Source: JAPOPJ01 sp964538885 (lineage in GTDB: Archaea > Thermoproteota > Nitrososphaeria > Nitrososphaerales > Nitrosopumilaceae). Taken from it: 64,000 nt of DNA. The position numbers were made by a program, and so were the translations under genes. The stretch is taken from positions 11,353-75,352 of the forward strand of contig CAZIHR010000018.1 in NCBI GenBank assembly GCA_964538885.1. Direction: 5' to 3'. The notes beneath the pieces were generated by a model. The model was not told where the DNA came from and searched no databases. It was given only the letters and a program-made list of their open reading frames with translations. Positions 9,501 through 17,124 of the stretch are shown here, piece after piece. Numbering within the stretch: the first letter of the stretch is position 1; each line of letters opens with the position of its first letter.

Positions 9501-9762
9501 AAAATGCGTCATAGGACCAGATCCAGAATGTGCTGTAAGTGAATCCACCCGAACATCTGATGGTATTTACAGTACCGTTGAGGTTGACGGTACTATACTT
9601 AACGTGTTGTATACGGGGTCCGATGTGCGCTTGGAAAAATTTGATATAGCCTCTGTAACTCCTGCTAAATACCTACCAGATTCTACTTGGCAGATTCAAA
9701 TCCTCAAGGATGAGCAGATATCTCGATTGTATTACAAGCTCAACTATATGGCAATTCCATAA
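6538..9762 (+). CDS. Giant secreted protein: lamin-tail domain plus seven macroglobulin-like repeats
   Basis: About 1075 residues. A signal peptide (hydrophobic core AVLFIVPFLAYLPI, cleavage near VDA-Q) is followed by a lamin-tail domain (about residues 25-145: VVINELDTNP, WVELYNPT, LKPNEFMIFS), a fold common in secreted bacterial and archaeal proteins. Seven repeats of about 100-120 residues follow, each opening with a variant of STDK-x-x-Y-x-x-G-D-T-V-x-I-T-G; this resembles the MG2/bacterial Ig-like strand pattern of large surface proteins. The C-terminal 150 residues differ and contain a Cys pair (GKCVIGPDPECAV). No membrane anchor is visible. A GTG at 6526 is an alternative start; ATG 6538 is preferred. 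Probably an extracellular or S-layer-associated structural protein. Confidence 0.78.
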   Translation: MNPSIAVLFIVPFLAYLPISVDAQLSADHVVINELDTNPSLDLSGPTFGWVELYNPTSGMMDIGDWEIISATTEISLSVPTGTTLKPNEFMIFSHNTAWFTNIDETVELHDSNGVVIDATPQLTDLHNNALSWQRIHDGHDLDSDDDWRFAQSVPGESNSKTYLKETGVTVSIVSDKDTYTMGETAKLEGRVSEQIFKMSPFLSPEPIILTVSGPAYHHTELFYPDRNNSFETTVKIHKVLGIDVGNYNVFVSYAGATSQTTFVINTIVPIIPESHKDTLLLSTDKTEYVPGQTVKIAGQVSTVIPFEGLVFRVSDPLGNLVASGNLFPTGNKFSTTVFLTSLQPVYGTYEIFGMYSEQSYTASFDLVSNTKDDATISLQTDRKVYGLGDTVKITGSLNTHWIQALNLEISQTKNIALGVSSIPSGGTVLKILDAVRLDGDGSFKYEFTIPRGTDRLGDYIIKVSGDIGSIIKSFTVSEHPDTYVSPSGSLMLVTDSLSYELNDTMVIIGKIPDSALHFGTSVVNLTIRDDDGSAIGVKFTAIPDQSGRFSFEIPVSNSLYDAGSHTVEVTYQNLSQSATIEFTDIIGERGFFITTDKQIYGLSDTVSLTGVLPHTGENTVVISLTKPGGTIINSGTRVDNQKFTWTWPTPTFATPTSFKSTNDRSIIASNLGVYKITATNGAFSDTVFFTVSANPDADVTHKPLILSTAKSSYMAGEKLLVTGYVLQKDRGDQGLSIPPAVKITILPGKLYGAPIFEASVYPDPGGNFKSQFDLPPAIFAEGQYMARATYANMSAESSFDVINEFAIGVVGDVDLILSTDKQTYNLGDLVTVTGKLSRIIHLDKFDVSVTKKSEHEITCGSIICGKHLGPVTNIPPSPSGSFTYEYMIGDTPSDAGFYEIIVDAGFDTKSILFEVIPKPSIEVPESESYTVIEKFNRIPDSHTVIQVSTKISENGDALHPRVLSGSVVTPSASDQPHVNLAVYTASGKCVIGPDPECAVSESTRTSDGIYSTVEVDGTILNVLYTGSDVRLEKFDIASVTPAKYLPDSTWQIQILKDEQISRLYYKLNYMAIP

Positions 9763-9794
9763 GTTCAAAATACAACACAGACTTGAGAGGTGCT

Positions 9795-10289
9795 ATGAAA
9801 CTACGGGTGCTAATGTTCCGTCAAGATGACCCGAAGAAATGCACTGCTGCTAAGATTGTAAGGCTAGGCTTAGCTAGCAGCGTCAGATCTTTGGTTGACA
9901 ACAGTATAGTACTTGACCCCTTTGCAGAAACAACACTTCTGCCTAAAGATAAATCCGTGGCAAATTATATTGTGGGTGTAGATTGCTCATGGAATTTGGC
10001 GGAGGGGATCCTTCCAAAATGCTCTGGGGGGATAAAGCGAAGACTTCCTCCACTACTTGCTGGTAACCCTGTAAACTATTCCAAGCTCGGTAAATTGACT
10101 ACCGTCGAGGCATTGTCTGCATCTCTGTTCATTATGGGGTTTACAGATAGAGCACTTGAGTTACTTGACAAGTTCAAGTGGGGACATACGTTTTATGACT
10201 TGAATCAGAATCTGTTTGAGGAATACTCAAAACTGGAATCTGTTGATAATATACCGTCAATTGTCCGGCAGTATGGTTTGACCATCTGA
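9795..10289 (+). CDS. tsr3: Tsr3 rRNA aminocarboxypropyltransferase (DUF367)
   Basis: Tsr3 transfers the 3-amino-3-carboxypropyl group of S-adenosylmethionine to a hypermodified pseudouridine of small-subunit rRNA. The 164-residue protein shows the family pattern: LRVLMFRQDDPKKCTAAK at the N-terminus, LDPFAE, VGVDCSWN, RRLPPLLAGNPVNYG-like (here NPVNYSKLGKLT) and TVEALSASLFIMG. A TTG at 9783 is in frame, but GAGAGGTG directly precedes the ATG at 9795, a good ribosome binding site, so I used ATG. Its 3' end overlaps the convergent binding-protein gene by 33 bp. Confidence 0.93.
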   Translation: MKLRVLMFRQDDPKKCTAAKIVRLGLASSVRSLVDNSIVLDPFAETTLLPKDKSVANYIVGVDCSWNLAEGILPKCSGGIKRRLPPLLAGNPVNYSKLGKLTTVEALSASLFIMGFTDRALELLDKFKWGHTFYDLNQNLFEEYSKLESVDNIPSIVRQYGLTI

Positions 10290-12755
10290 TTTCTTGTACC
10301 TCCAAATTGCGACTATTGCTACCACTACTATTACTACAAGTGGAACAACAACCCAGAGTTGCCCTTTATTCTCCTCAGACCCGTTTGTGATGCCGTCTTG
10401 TGTTGTATGGGGCAGAGTACCCAACCAATCTGACACAAGAAAACTTGAGGAATAAAAGTCTGGTCTCAACACTTCTTCAGATATGGCAAAAATTTTCATG
10501 TCTGCCGCACCTAGTTTCAACATACTGGTCTTTACATCTGAAACAGATATTTTTGTAGTGTCACCATTAACTTGGATCGTTTCAGAAGATACTAATGTAC
10601 CGTCATTACCAGTCAAAAAGTACAATATTGCATCGGCGTGTTCTGTTTTGATTATAATCTCAAGTCCTGCATTCCCTTGTATTATATCTGGAATCTGGAC
10701 ATCTTTTATTGTGGGGTGTTGAACTCTCTCAAAGTCAGACCAATGACCTGCTTCAAACACGTATGTGTCGTCTGTAAATGCATTAACTGTTATGGTTCTA
10801 GATTCTGGTGAGTACGAGTCAAGATAGAACGGACCGTTGCTGATCACTGCATGATCGTTACTTTCTATCCATCCTATTGCAGCATCATATCTGTCTTTGG
10901 CATATTCATATTCTACATTATTTGTCATTGAGGCTGGAATGTGCATCTCTCCCTTAAGATCTTCTAGGTACTGCTGTATCAGGTGAGCATCATTTGGAAT
11001 AATCAATGAGAGCCAATTTATGTTCTTACTTGTGGCTCCGGATCTGGAAAACGATACCTTTCCGTCCATCACCGCCCGCTCCATTGCAACAGAGATCTCC
11101 CACGGAATTACACTCCACTGTGATGCCCAGCTTCCAATTTCCCCCTCATCAAAATGCCAATAATCTACATACACCTCCAACGTATCTTCGTCCACTTGCC
11201 TGATTCCAGCATATGTGTCTACTATTTGTGATATCCTTGGAGTGAATTCAGTATCAAATGTCTTGTCATTCTCATCTGTTTGTGTTCCCCACTCCATCGT
11301 AAAGTACAATGAATGTAGCACATCTCTCATGTCCATTCTCTGTCCATGATGCCAGTTGCCGAATTCAAAATCAAATGTCACCATACTTGTGACTTTTGTG
11401 TTCTCTGACACCCTTTCCCATGCCTGCAATTCTACATTCCATATTACTGCATCTTTGTGTACGTCGATCTCTCCAGATGGACCTCCAGTCTTGACAGTCC
11501 ATGAGGAACGTACTGGAATAGTTTCTCCTGTGAATGGGTGCTTGAAGGTGGCAGGGTCAGCAATAATCCCCCATATGTGGTTGCTATAGGTATCACTTAG
11601 GCCCATTACAGGATTCCACGCGCCCTGATAGATCTGCTTTACTCCTATTACCAACTCACCATCATCACTTCTGGAGTTGATTGGGGTGAATCTACTGGGA
11701 ACCCCTGCTCCAAAATCATTAACTACTCCAGAAATACCGTCGTTTGTTACGTACTGATCCCTTTTACTTGCTAGGAATATACGTACTGATTCATCAATTC
11801 CAAGTATGATGGCATCTCGAATCAATTCTGTCCGTTCCTCTCCCGAGTCGAAATCTCCAGCGTAGATCTTTTGCGTGATCGAGTCAAGCTCCTCATTTTT
11901 GTAGTTCCAGTAACTGGGATCGTTGAATCCGGGCATGTTTGAGAACCATGGGGCATACATCTGCCCCAATCCAACCGAGTCATACTTTACAAATGCCGAT
12001 CTGCCCCATCCTTCTGTATATAGATTCCATCTCATCTCAGCTGGATCAGAGCCATAAACTACCACAAACGCCTTGTTCAGATCCCCGAAATCCTTGTTTA
12101 CAGTGAATCCTATGTCTTGCAGTTTGGATGATAGGATCTCGCCTATTGACTTTCTCACAGGATCGTCACTTCTGATGAATACTGTGATCTCTACTGGACT
12201 TCCACCAAACACCCACACTCCTTCTTCCTTTGACGCGCCATTATTTATCATCGCTTCTGAAATCATCGCCTCTGCCAATCTTGGACTGTACTTGAAGTTG
12301 AATGACTCCAACTGTTCTATTATGGATAGATACTCTGGATCGTGTTGCCCATAGTATGAGATTGATGTGGAGCCAAAACCACCCATGAGTTCATTTACGA
12401 TAAGCTTCCTGTCTACTAGATAGTTTAGCGCAAATCTTACCTGCTTTATGGAAAACGGATTGAATTTTTCGGATTCGGCTGGATTTACAAGTATGCTGTA
12501 CGAGCCTCCAGTCGAGTCGTATACCTTCAGACCATCCCTTGCCTCAGAGCCTTCCAATCTGTCTGAGGGAATCCTATAATAGTAGATGTCTAGGTTTTCG
12601 TTTCTTACTTCTTCTAGTGCGGTGTTTTCATCAAGATACTGAATGAACTTTACTGTATCTACAAATGTACCTTTTTCTGCAAATGCATAATCTGTTACTG
12701 CTACGACGACCAAAAAAACTATTGTCAACATTAACAGCCTTTTCATGTTGGTCAT
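10257..12755 (-). CDS. Family 5 (dipeptide/oligopeptide type) solute-binding protein, apparently permuted, membrane-anchored
   Basis: An 832-residue extracytoplasmic binding protein: signal peptide (LLMLTIVFLVVVAV, Ala-Phe-Ala cleavage), soluble part, then one C-terminal transmembrane helix (about 795-815) with a basic cytoplasmic tail. It is recognisable as COG0747/SBP_bac_5, but the order of elements is reversed. The segment normally in the second half (DENTALEEVRNENLDIYY, then PFSIKQVRFALNYLVDRKLI and the ladder of C-terminal lobe strands) is at residues 30-360. The segment normally at the N-terminus (VIGVKQIYQGAWNP, SWTVK, NWHHGQRMDMRDVLHSLYF, SNGPFYLDSY) follows at 370-710. No ABC permease or ATPase genes are adjacent. 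Substrate unknown; it may act as a surface-tethered peptide or oligosaccharide binder. Confidence 0.82.
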   Translation of the reverse strand: MTNMKRLLMLTIVFLVVVAVTDYAFAEKGTFVDTVKFIQYLDENTALEEVRNENLDIYYYRIPSDRLEGSEARDGLKVYDSTGGSYSILVNPAESEKFNPFSIKQVRFALNYLVDRKLIVNELMGGFGSTSISYYGQHDPEYLSIIEQLESFNFKYSPRLAEAMISEAMINNGASKEEGVWVFGGSPVEITVFIRSDDPVRKSIGEILSSKLQDIGFTVNKDFGDLNKAFVVVYGSDPAEMRWNLYTEGWGRSAFVKYDSVGLGQMYAPWFSNMPGFNDPSYWNYKNEELDSITQKIYAGDFDSGEERTELIRDAIILGIDESVRIFLASKRDQYVTNDGISGVVNDFGAGVPSRFTPINSRSDDGELVIGVKQIYQGAWNPVMGLSDTYSNHIWGIIADPATFKHPFTGETIPVRSSWTVKTGGPSGEIDVHKDAVIWNVELQAWERVSENTKVTSMVTFDFEFGNWHHGQRMDMRDVLHSLYFTMEWGTQTDENDKTFDTEFTPRISQIVDTYAGIRQVDEDTLEVYVDYWHFDEGEIGSWASQWSVIPWEISVAMERAVMDGKVSFSRSGATSKNINWLSLIIPNDAHLIQQYLEDLKGEMHIPASMTNNVEYEYAKDRYDAAIGWIESNDHAVISNGPFYLDSYSPESRTITVNAFTDDTYVFEAGHWSDFERVQHPTIKDVQIPDIIQGNAGLEIIIKTEHADAILYFLTGNDGTLVSSETIQVNGDTTKISVSDVKTSMLKLGAADMKIFAISEEVLRPDFYSSSFLVSDWLGTLPHTTQDGITNGSEENKGQLWVVVPLVVIVVVAIVAIWRYKKSDGQTILPDN

Positions 12756-12840
12756 CTGGCCATGGCGTAATAAAACCTATTTTTGCTAGATGGTTTGATG
12801 CTTCCCAAGACCTATAACGTCCTACATTTAAACAAGCTTG

Positions 12841-13479
12841 ATGCGGTACAGGCATGAAATTATTCGTGGTTTGCCGGGAATCGTCCCAGGTGGAATTTCC
12901 ACCAAGGATTTTTCTGTTGTGACTGGATTTGATGAGGTACTCTCCCAAGATATTTTGGATGACCTTGCATCTTCCGGAATTGGGGAAATACAGAATCAAC
13001 AATATTTCTTTAGTGATGGCGACAGACTCAGAGCAGCAATTGAACTGCTAAAGAATGGTAGTCCGATAGATCGCATCTCAGAAACACTTGGCTGGAGGGA
13101 CTTTGAGGGCCTAACTGCAGAAATCTTATCCTCGTGTGGATTTGCAGTTATGAGGAATCTCATTCTTACACAACCTCGGATGGAGATTGATGTGGTGGGT
13201 ATTAGGCTTGGTATTGCAATGCTTATTGATTGCAAGCACTGGAAGCGATATGGTCGCAGCGCACTTGCTACCTCTGTTGCCAAGCAGATAGAGAGAACCA
13301 AAAATTATGTCTCCAAGACACATGGTGCAATGGCGGTACCAGTAATTGTAACGCTGTACCAGGATGAGTTAGCATTCATTGATAGGGTACCGATCGTACC
13401 AATATTCAAGTTCCACTCATTTGTGGATGAGTTTTATGGACATCTTGATGATCTTAACACTATAGGAACATCGACGTAA
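12841..13479 (+). CDS. PD-(D/E)XK nuclease-like protein (Mrr/RecB-type restriction endonuclease fold)
   Basis: The C-terminal half of this 212-residue protein has the endonuclease core: an acidic helix (FEGLTAEIL, about 88-96), EIDVVG with Asp117, and the motif IDCKHW with Asp130 and Lys132, followed by a helix rich in Lys, Gln and Arg. This is the Mrr_cat/restriction endonuclease-like pattern. The N-terminal 85 residues look like a winged-helix or other DNA-binding region. No methyltransferase is next to it, so a DNA-repair or house-keeping nuclease is as likely as a restriction enzyme. A TTG at 12838 directly precedes the chosen ATG. Its 3' end overlaps the convergent DUF2070 gene by 20 bp. 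Confidence 0.75.
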   Translation: MRYRHEIIRGLPGIVPGGISTKDFSVVTGFDEVLSQDILDDLASSGIGEIQNQQYFFSDGDRLRAAIELLKNGSPIDRISETLGWRDFEGLTAEILSSCGFAVMRNLILTQPRMEIDVVGIRLGIAMLIDCKHWKRYGRSALATSVAKQIERTKNYVSKTHGAMAVPVIVTLYQDELAFIDRVPIVPIFKFHSFVDEFYGHLDDLNTIGTST

Positions 13480-15193
13480 TGAAGAGAACTATACTGCCTA
13501 TGAGAAAGCTTTTTGTGATATCTAATGCTCTATCTAGTGCCTTCGAATAATCATCAAATATGCGTTGGCCCATAATTCTCACATCTGTTCTGTTTTCCAG
13601 AATCTCAAATTTTGCAGCACTTGTCTTCTCTGCTACTTTTGCTATACTCATCAGCCAACCTGCAAGCTTGTCTGTTTCAGTTATGAGGCCCAATTGATAA
13701 TATCCATTCTTGTTTCTTGCTTTGACTGGTGCATAATGAGTATCTGATGTGCATATCTCTAACAGGCGGTATCCTCTAGCTGCAAATATTCCTACAATCT
13801 CTTCTCTGACTCCGTTTTCCATGTTGTTTGCGTCTGCCCATCCTACAAAGTACTTTTTGCCGTTGATCTTCAGACAAACCACACCAAGTCCCCCCATTCC
13901 GAGATCTTCTGCCCATACGTCCATGTTGTCTGAATTTGCATATCCGAACTCGATCGTAAAGTTATCTTTTGTGATCAGCGAGTCCAGACATGACTTTGCG
14001 GCCTTGAGCATATCTTGAGCATCATCACCTGTTATCTCTGGCCCCATGGCATTATGACAGTCTACAATCATCGTGCTGGTGTAATTTCTATTTTTGGCAT
14101 ACTGCTCTATCTCTGTCTTGATATAGCTAGGTATGTCTTCCATCCCGTGTGGTGACAGTGAAAGTAGTAATAATGGACTGTTTCCAAACAATAATCCCGT
14201 CACGCGTGATTTGTTGATCTGTACCGTCACCGGCTCTGTACATGTGAGGCCTTCTTCCCTGATACTGCTGTTGTTCAGATTGTTCAGATAGTTTTCAACC
14301 TGATTTTTTGATGGTAGATTCAGGGCGTGATCTGAGATGCTGTGCATAACCATTGCAGAAGAATCCATGTTTCTGTAAATCAGGTATGGTATGTTGCTAC
14401 CTCCTACTGGGTGAAATGGTCCTGGATGGATCTCTGGTAGCACCATTCTGAATTCGTGATTGTCCTTCGTACGTAGCCTTATCTGTGATGTGGATACGGT
14501 GGTTTTGTCGGAACGTTGTTCAATGATCTTCTCGACTTCTGTGTAGTCGTTTCCTTGAGATGCAATGTATGCTTGGATTACTCTGTGCGTACTCTTCATT
14601 CCAGGTTTTCCCGCCCTGTCAGTAAGTATTGACCATGCACTGGCAATTACCAAAAACATTATGCTATATCCTAGAGTCACGGGTTCTGCCAGAACTGTAA
14701 TCCATAATTCGTTTGGTATCAATACCAAAAACATCGCCAAGGGCTGCACTAGACATATTGCCCATGCTTTTTTGATGCTGACCCCTAACGTTGTTGTATA
14801 TATTCCGATTCTGAAACTTGCAGCTAAAAACATTCCAAATCCTACGAAAAACAACGACGGTTCTTTTGAGAGTATGATGCTTGCAGGCATCCCTGCTAGT
14901 AGCACTGCTACCCAAAGCATGTTTGCAAACAGTGACGAGTGTAAGGACTTGGAATATTCTTTTTTTTTGGTGAATTGCGTATCAATTAGTTGCGTTGTGG
15001 CCAAGACACCAACTACTATGGGTATTGTCACCCAGAAGCTGTCTGATCCCAAATACCATAGGTGAGTAGCAATCACAATTGCAACGGATATGGCCAGTGA
15101 TGCCACAAGTGAAAAATAATGTGATGACGGATTGATCAGTGTTAGGGAGAATCTATTATGTATGTTTGATACTACGTCTATTTCATCAGACAT
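13460..15193 (-). CDS. DUF2070 family polytopic membrane protein
   Basis: The 577-residue protein starts with six or seven transmembrane segments within about residues 28-195, followed by a soluble domain of some 350 residues and one C-terminal helix (LIGSIVLFITSMFL). This is the architecture of the archaeal DUF2070 family. The soluble part contains conserved-looking His/Asp motifs: HPGPFHPVGGSN, VDCHNAMGPEITGDD and TSDTHYAPVKARN. These could form a metal site, so an enzyme is plausible, but none has been established to my knowledge. It lies just downstream of secG and probably shares its transcript. Confidence 0.8.
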   Translation of the reverse strand: MSDEIDVVSNIHNRFSLTLINPSSHYFSLVASLAISVAIVIATHLWYLGSDSFWVTIPIVVGVLATTQLIDTQFTKKKEYSKSLHSSLFANMLWVAVLLAGMPASIILSKEPSLFFVGFGMFLAASFRIGIYTTTLGVSIKKAWAICLVQPLAMFLVLIPNELWITVLAEPVTLGYSIMFLVIASAWSILTDRAGKPGMKSTHRVIQAYIASQGNDYTEVEKIIEQRSDKTTVSTSQIRLRTKDNHEFRMVLPEIHPGPFHPVGGSNIPYLIYRNMDSSAMVMHSISDHALNLPSKNQVENYLNNLNNSSIREEGLTCTEPVTVQINKSRVTGLLFGNSPLLLLSLSPHGMEDIPSYIKTEIEQYAKNRNYTSTMIVDCHNAMGPEITGDDAQDMLKAAKSCLDSLITKDNFTIEFGYANSDNMDVWAEDLGMGGLGVVCLKINGKKYFVGWADANNMENGVREEIVGIFAARGYRLLEICTSDTHYAPVKARNKNGYYQLGLITETDKLAGWLMSIAKVAEKTSAAKFEILENRTDVRIMGQRIFDDYSKALDRALDITKSFLIGSIVLFITSMFL

Positions 15194-15203
15194 CGTTTAC
15201 TCA

Positions 15204-15365
15204 CTAGGTCAATAGTAACTCGATTGCCCATGACACTACAATTAAGCTTATAGGCACCGTTATTACGATCTTTGGATCGACCTTTACTCCCTTTGTTTCG
15301 TCCTCAAAGAACCTCATAAGCCCACCACTTGATGCCGGAAGCGGTGCTGACTTTTTACTACTCAT
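15204..15365 (-). CDS. secG: Preprotein translocase subunit SecG (Sec61-beta), 53 aa
   Basis: A 53-codon frame beginning MSSKKSAPLPASSGGLMRFF fits the archaeal Sec61-beta family: a basic, Ser/Pro/Gly-rich cytosolic N-terminus, the conserved GLMRFFEDE-x-x-G-x-K-V-D-P segment, then one transmembrane helix (about residues 33-51). It is the small non-essential subunit of the SecYEG channel. It lies between the UPF0148 gene and the DUF2070 gene with gaps of 38 and 10 bp, so the three look like one operon. Confidence 0.93.
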   Translation of the reverse strand: MSSKKSAPLPASSGGLMRFFEDETKGVKVDPKIVITVPISLIVVSWAIELLLT

Positions 15366-15403
15366 ATGTATTACAAATACAAAATTTTGCCATAAATACT
15401 TTA

Positions 15404-15724
15404 TTACTTGCTTAGCTTCTCCATAGCATCCAAGATCGCATTTACTGACTTTAGAATCTCCTGTTGCCTTGTGTGATCTGATTCTATCTCTAATTCTGCT
15501 GATAGTTGTGACAGCTTGTTTTCCAACATTGTCCTTAGATCCTGTCCCGTGATACCTTCTGCCTTAGGCACATTTCTTTCTCTTGGCTCACGCCCACAGC
15601 TTACACACAGAGCATAGCCATCCTTCATCACTCGAACTCCAGAACAATACGGACATGGTTGGCCAAGCAAGCTTGCACCCTGTAGTAGCATCTCTGCGGC
15701 CTTTTTAGTAAGTTCATTTGTCAC
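15404..15724 (-). CDS. UPF0148 / Sjogren's autoantigen 1-like zinc protein
   Basis: 106 residues with a helical N-terminus (LTKKAAEMLLQGASLLG), a four-cysteine zinc ribbon (Cys24, Cys27, Cys40, Cys43) and a C-terminal coiled coil (LENKLSQLSAELEIE and on). This is the order seen in the SSSCA1/p27 family (UPF0148 in archaea). The biochemical role is unknown. First gene of the probable UPF0148-secG-DUF2070 operon, divergent from aIF1. Confidence 0.85.
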   Translation of the reverse strand: MTNELTKKAAEMLLQGASLLGQPCPYCSGVRVMKDGYALCVSCGREPRERNVPKAEGITGQDLRTMLENKLSQLSAELEIESDHTRQQEILKSVNAILDAMEKLSK

Positions 15725-15821
15725 GCGATTTCACGTCCTTTACTACAAAACATGTCATTTTATTTATCTATACATCTCAAATAAGGCTTAATAGTGTGCA
15801 TTATGAAACCAATTCGAACAT

Positions 15822-16130
15822 ATGGCAGTAATTTGTAGTATATGTGGTCTACCTGAAGACCTGTGTGCCTGTGGTGAACTTGCTAAAGATAGCACTAAAA
15901 TTATTATCCGCTTAGAGACACGTAGGTTTAAGAAAAAGGGTACTATGATAGAGGGCCTGGATCCCAAATTAAATAATCTGGAGACTGTCGCAAAAGAGCT
16001 CAAGAACAAATATGCGTGTGGGGGTACTGCCAAAGAAGGCTATATCTTTTTACAAGGTGACCACAGGGACACTATTAAAGATACTCTGATCAATTTGGGA
16101 TTCCAAGAATCAAGCATCGAACTTCATTAG
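15822..16130 (+). CDS. Translation initiation factor aIF1 (SUI1 family)
   Basis: aIF1 monitors start-codon selection on the small ribosomal subunit. The 102-residue protein has the SUI1 core (KIIIRLETRRFKKKGTMIEGL, VAKELKNKYACGGTAKEG, IFLQGDH). It also has an N-terminal cysteine cluster (Cys5, Cys8, Cys15, Cys17) that probably binds zinc. It is followed after 7 bp by the CPBP protease gene. Confidence 0.95.
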   Translation: MAVICSICGLPEDLCACGELAKDSTKIIIRLETRRFKKKGTMIEGLDPKLNNLETVAKELKNKYACGGTAKEGYIFLQGDHRDTIKDTLINLGFQESSIELH

Positions 16131-16137
16131 ATGCACG

Positions 16138-17124
16138 TTGCAAAAACTAAATAGATTGCTCGATATTGTGACAATTTCACATTCTGCATTTTTGTGTGTA
16201 ATTTTTGGAATGATGTTGTCGTCATTTCCAATTGGTATGCTCATAATGTTTCATAGTGATATAGGTGAAGAGATCAACTTTGAGCTGCCTTTGGGCGCGT
16301 TAATCGAACTCGGTGATTTTGATCTGGGATTCTTTTCAAGTATTACAATAGGTGATGTGTTTGTAGTATTATGGTCTACTTATGTAATATTGTTTGTAGT
16401 TGCAATACTGGGTCCAAAGACAGGATTTGCCAGCACAATATCTAGTATGCTTTCTAGGACTAGTACTGAACTTAGATCAAACTATATGGTTCATATCGTG
16501 AAATGGTTTTCAATAATTGTATTTGCTTCTGCTGTCATTCACCTTGTACAAGAGAGTGTCGGCATTACTACGGTGCCTCCACCAATAGAGAACGATCTTA
16601 TCCTGTTTTTTTATACTAGTATGTCTCCATTGGTTGAGGAAGCTGGATTCAGAGTACTCTTAATTGGATTGCCACTATTTGCCTTTTATTCTCACAAGAT
16701 GTCTATAAGACATTTTTTTAGAACTCTCTGGAATCCTACTCCAAATTTACACATTTACAATGCTCGAAATGCATTGATTCTCATCATTCTGGCGGGTATA
16801 CTATTTGGCCTTGCGCATGTAATGTTTGGCGGGTCTTGGACTGAAGGAAAACTTGCACAGGCAACAGTTAGCGGCATCATACTTGGTTGGGTTTATTTTC
16901 GTTTTGGGTTTGTTGCTGCATTGCTTATTCATTGGGGGATTAACTATTTTGTTTTTGCATATGTAATGCTTGTGGCCCAGATCAATAATATTACCACAAA
17001 TGCGGCATTTTTACATTCCATGATTGTGACCATTGAGGCATTGCTTCTGATTTCTGGTGCACTTTCATTAGCAGTCATTGTGGGTGAATACTATTTTAGA
17101 TTAAAGGTTCAGCGCAATTTTTAG
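16138..17124 (+). CDS. CPBP family intramembrane metalloprotease (CAAX/Abi type)
   Basis: A 328-residue polytopic protein with about eight hydrophobic segments. The three CPBP signatures are in order: EE-x-x-x-R (VEEAGFR, about residue 165), F-x-x-x-H (FGLAHVMFGG) and H-x-x-x-N (HWGINYF). These form the glutamate/histidine metal site of CAAX-prenyl endopeptidase-like proteases. The substrate is unknown. The chosen start is TTG 16138, since an ATG at 16131 is out of frame; a Met at about residue 25 is possible. The 3' end overlaps the convergent tfb by 24 bp. Confidence 0.88.
   Translation: MQKLNRLLDIVTISHSAFLCVIFGMMLSSFPIGMLIMFHSDIGEEINFELPLGALIELGDFDLGFFSSITIGDVFVVLWSTYVILFVVAILGPKTGFASTISSMLSRTSTELRSNYMVHIVKWFSIIVFASAVIHLVQESVGITTVPPPIENDLILFFYTSMSPLVEEAGFRVLLIGLPLFAFYSHKMSIRHFFRTLWNPTPNLHIYNARNALILIILAGILFGLAHVMFGGSWTEGKLAQATVSGIILGWVYFRFGFVAALLIHWGINYFVFAYVMLVAQINNITTNAAFLHSMIVTIEALLLISGALSLAVIVGEYYFRLKVQRNF

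Noticed and set aside
12841..13479. Restriction-modification or defence locus around the PD-(D/E)XK nuclease
   Set aside because: No methyltransferase, helicase or other defence gene is adjacent; neighbours are house-keeping genes.
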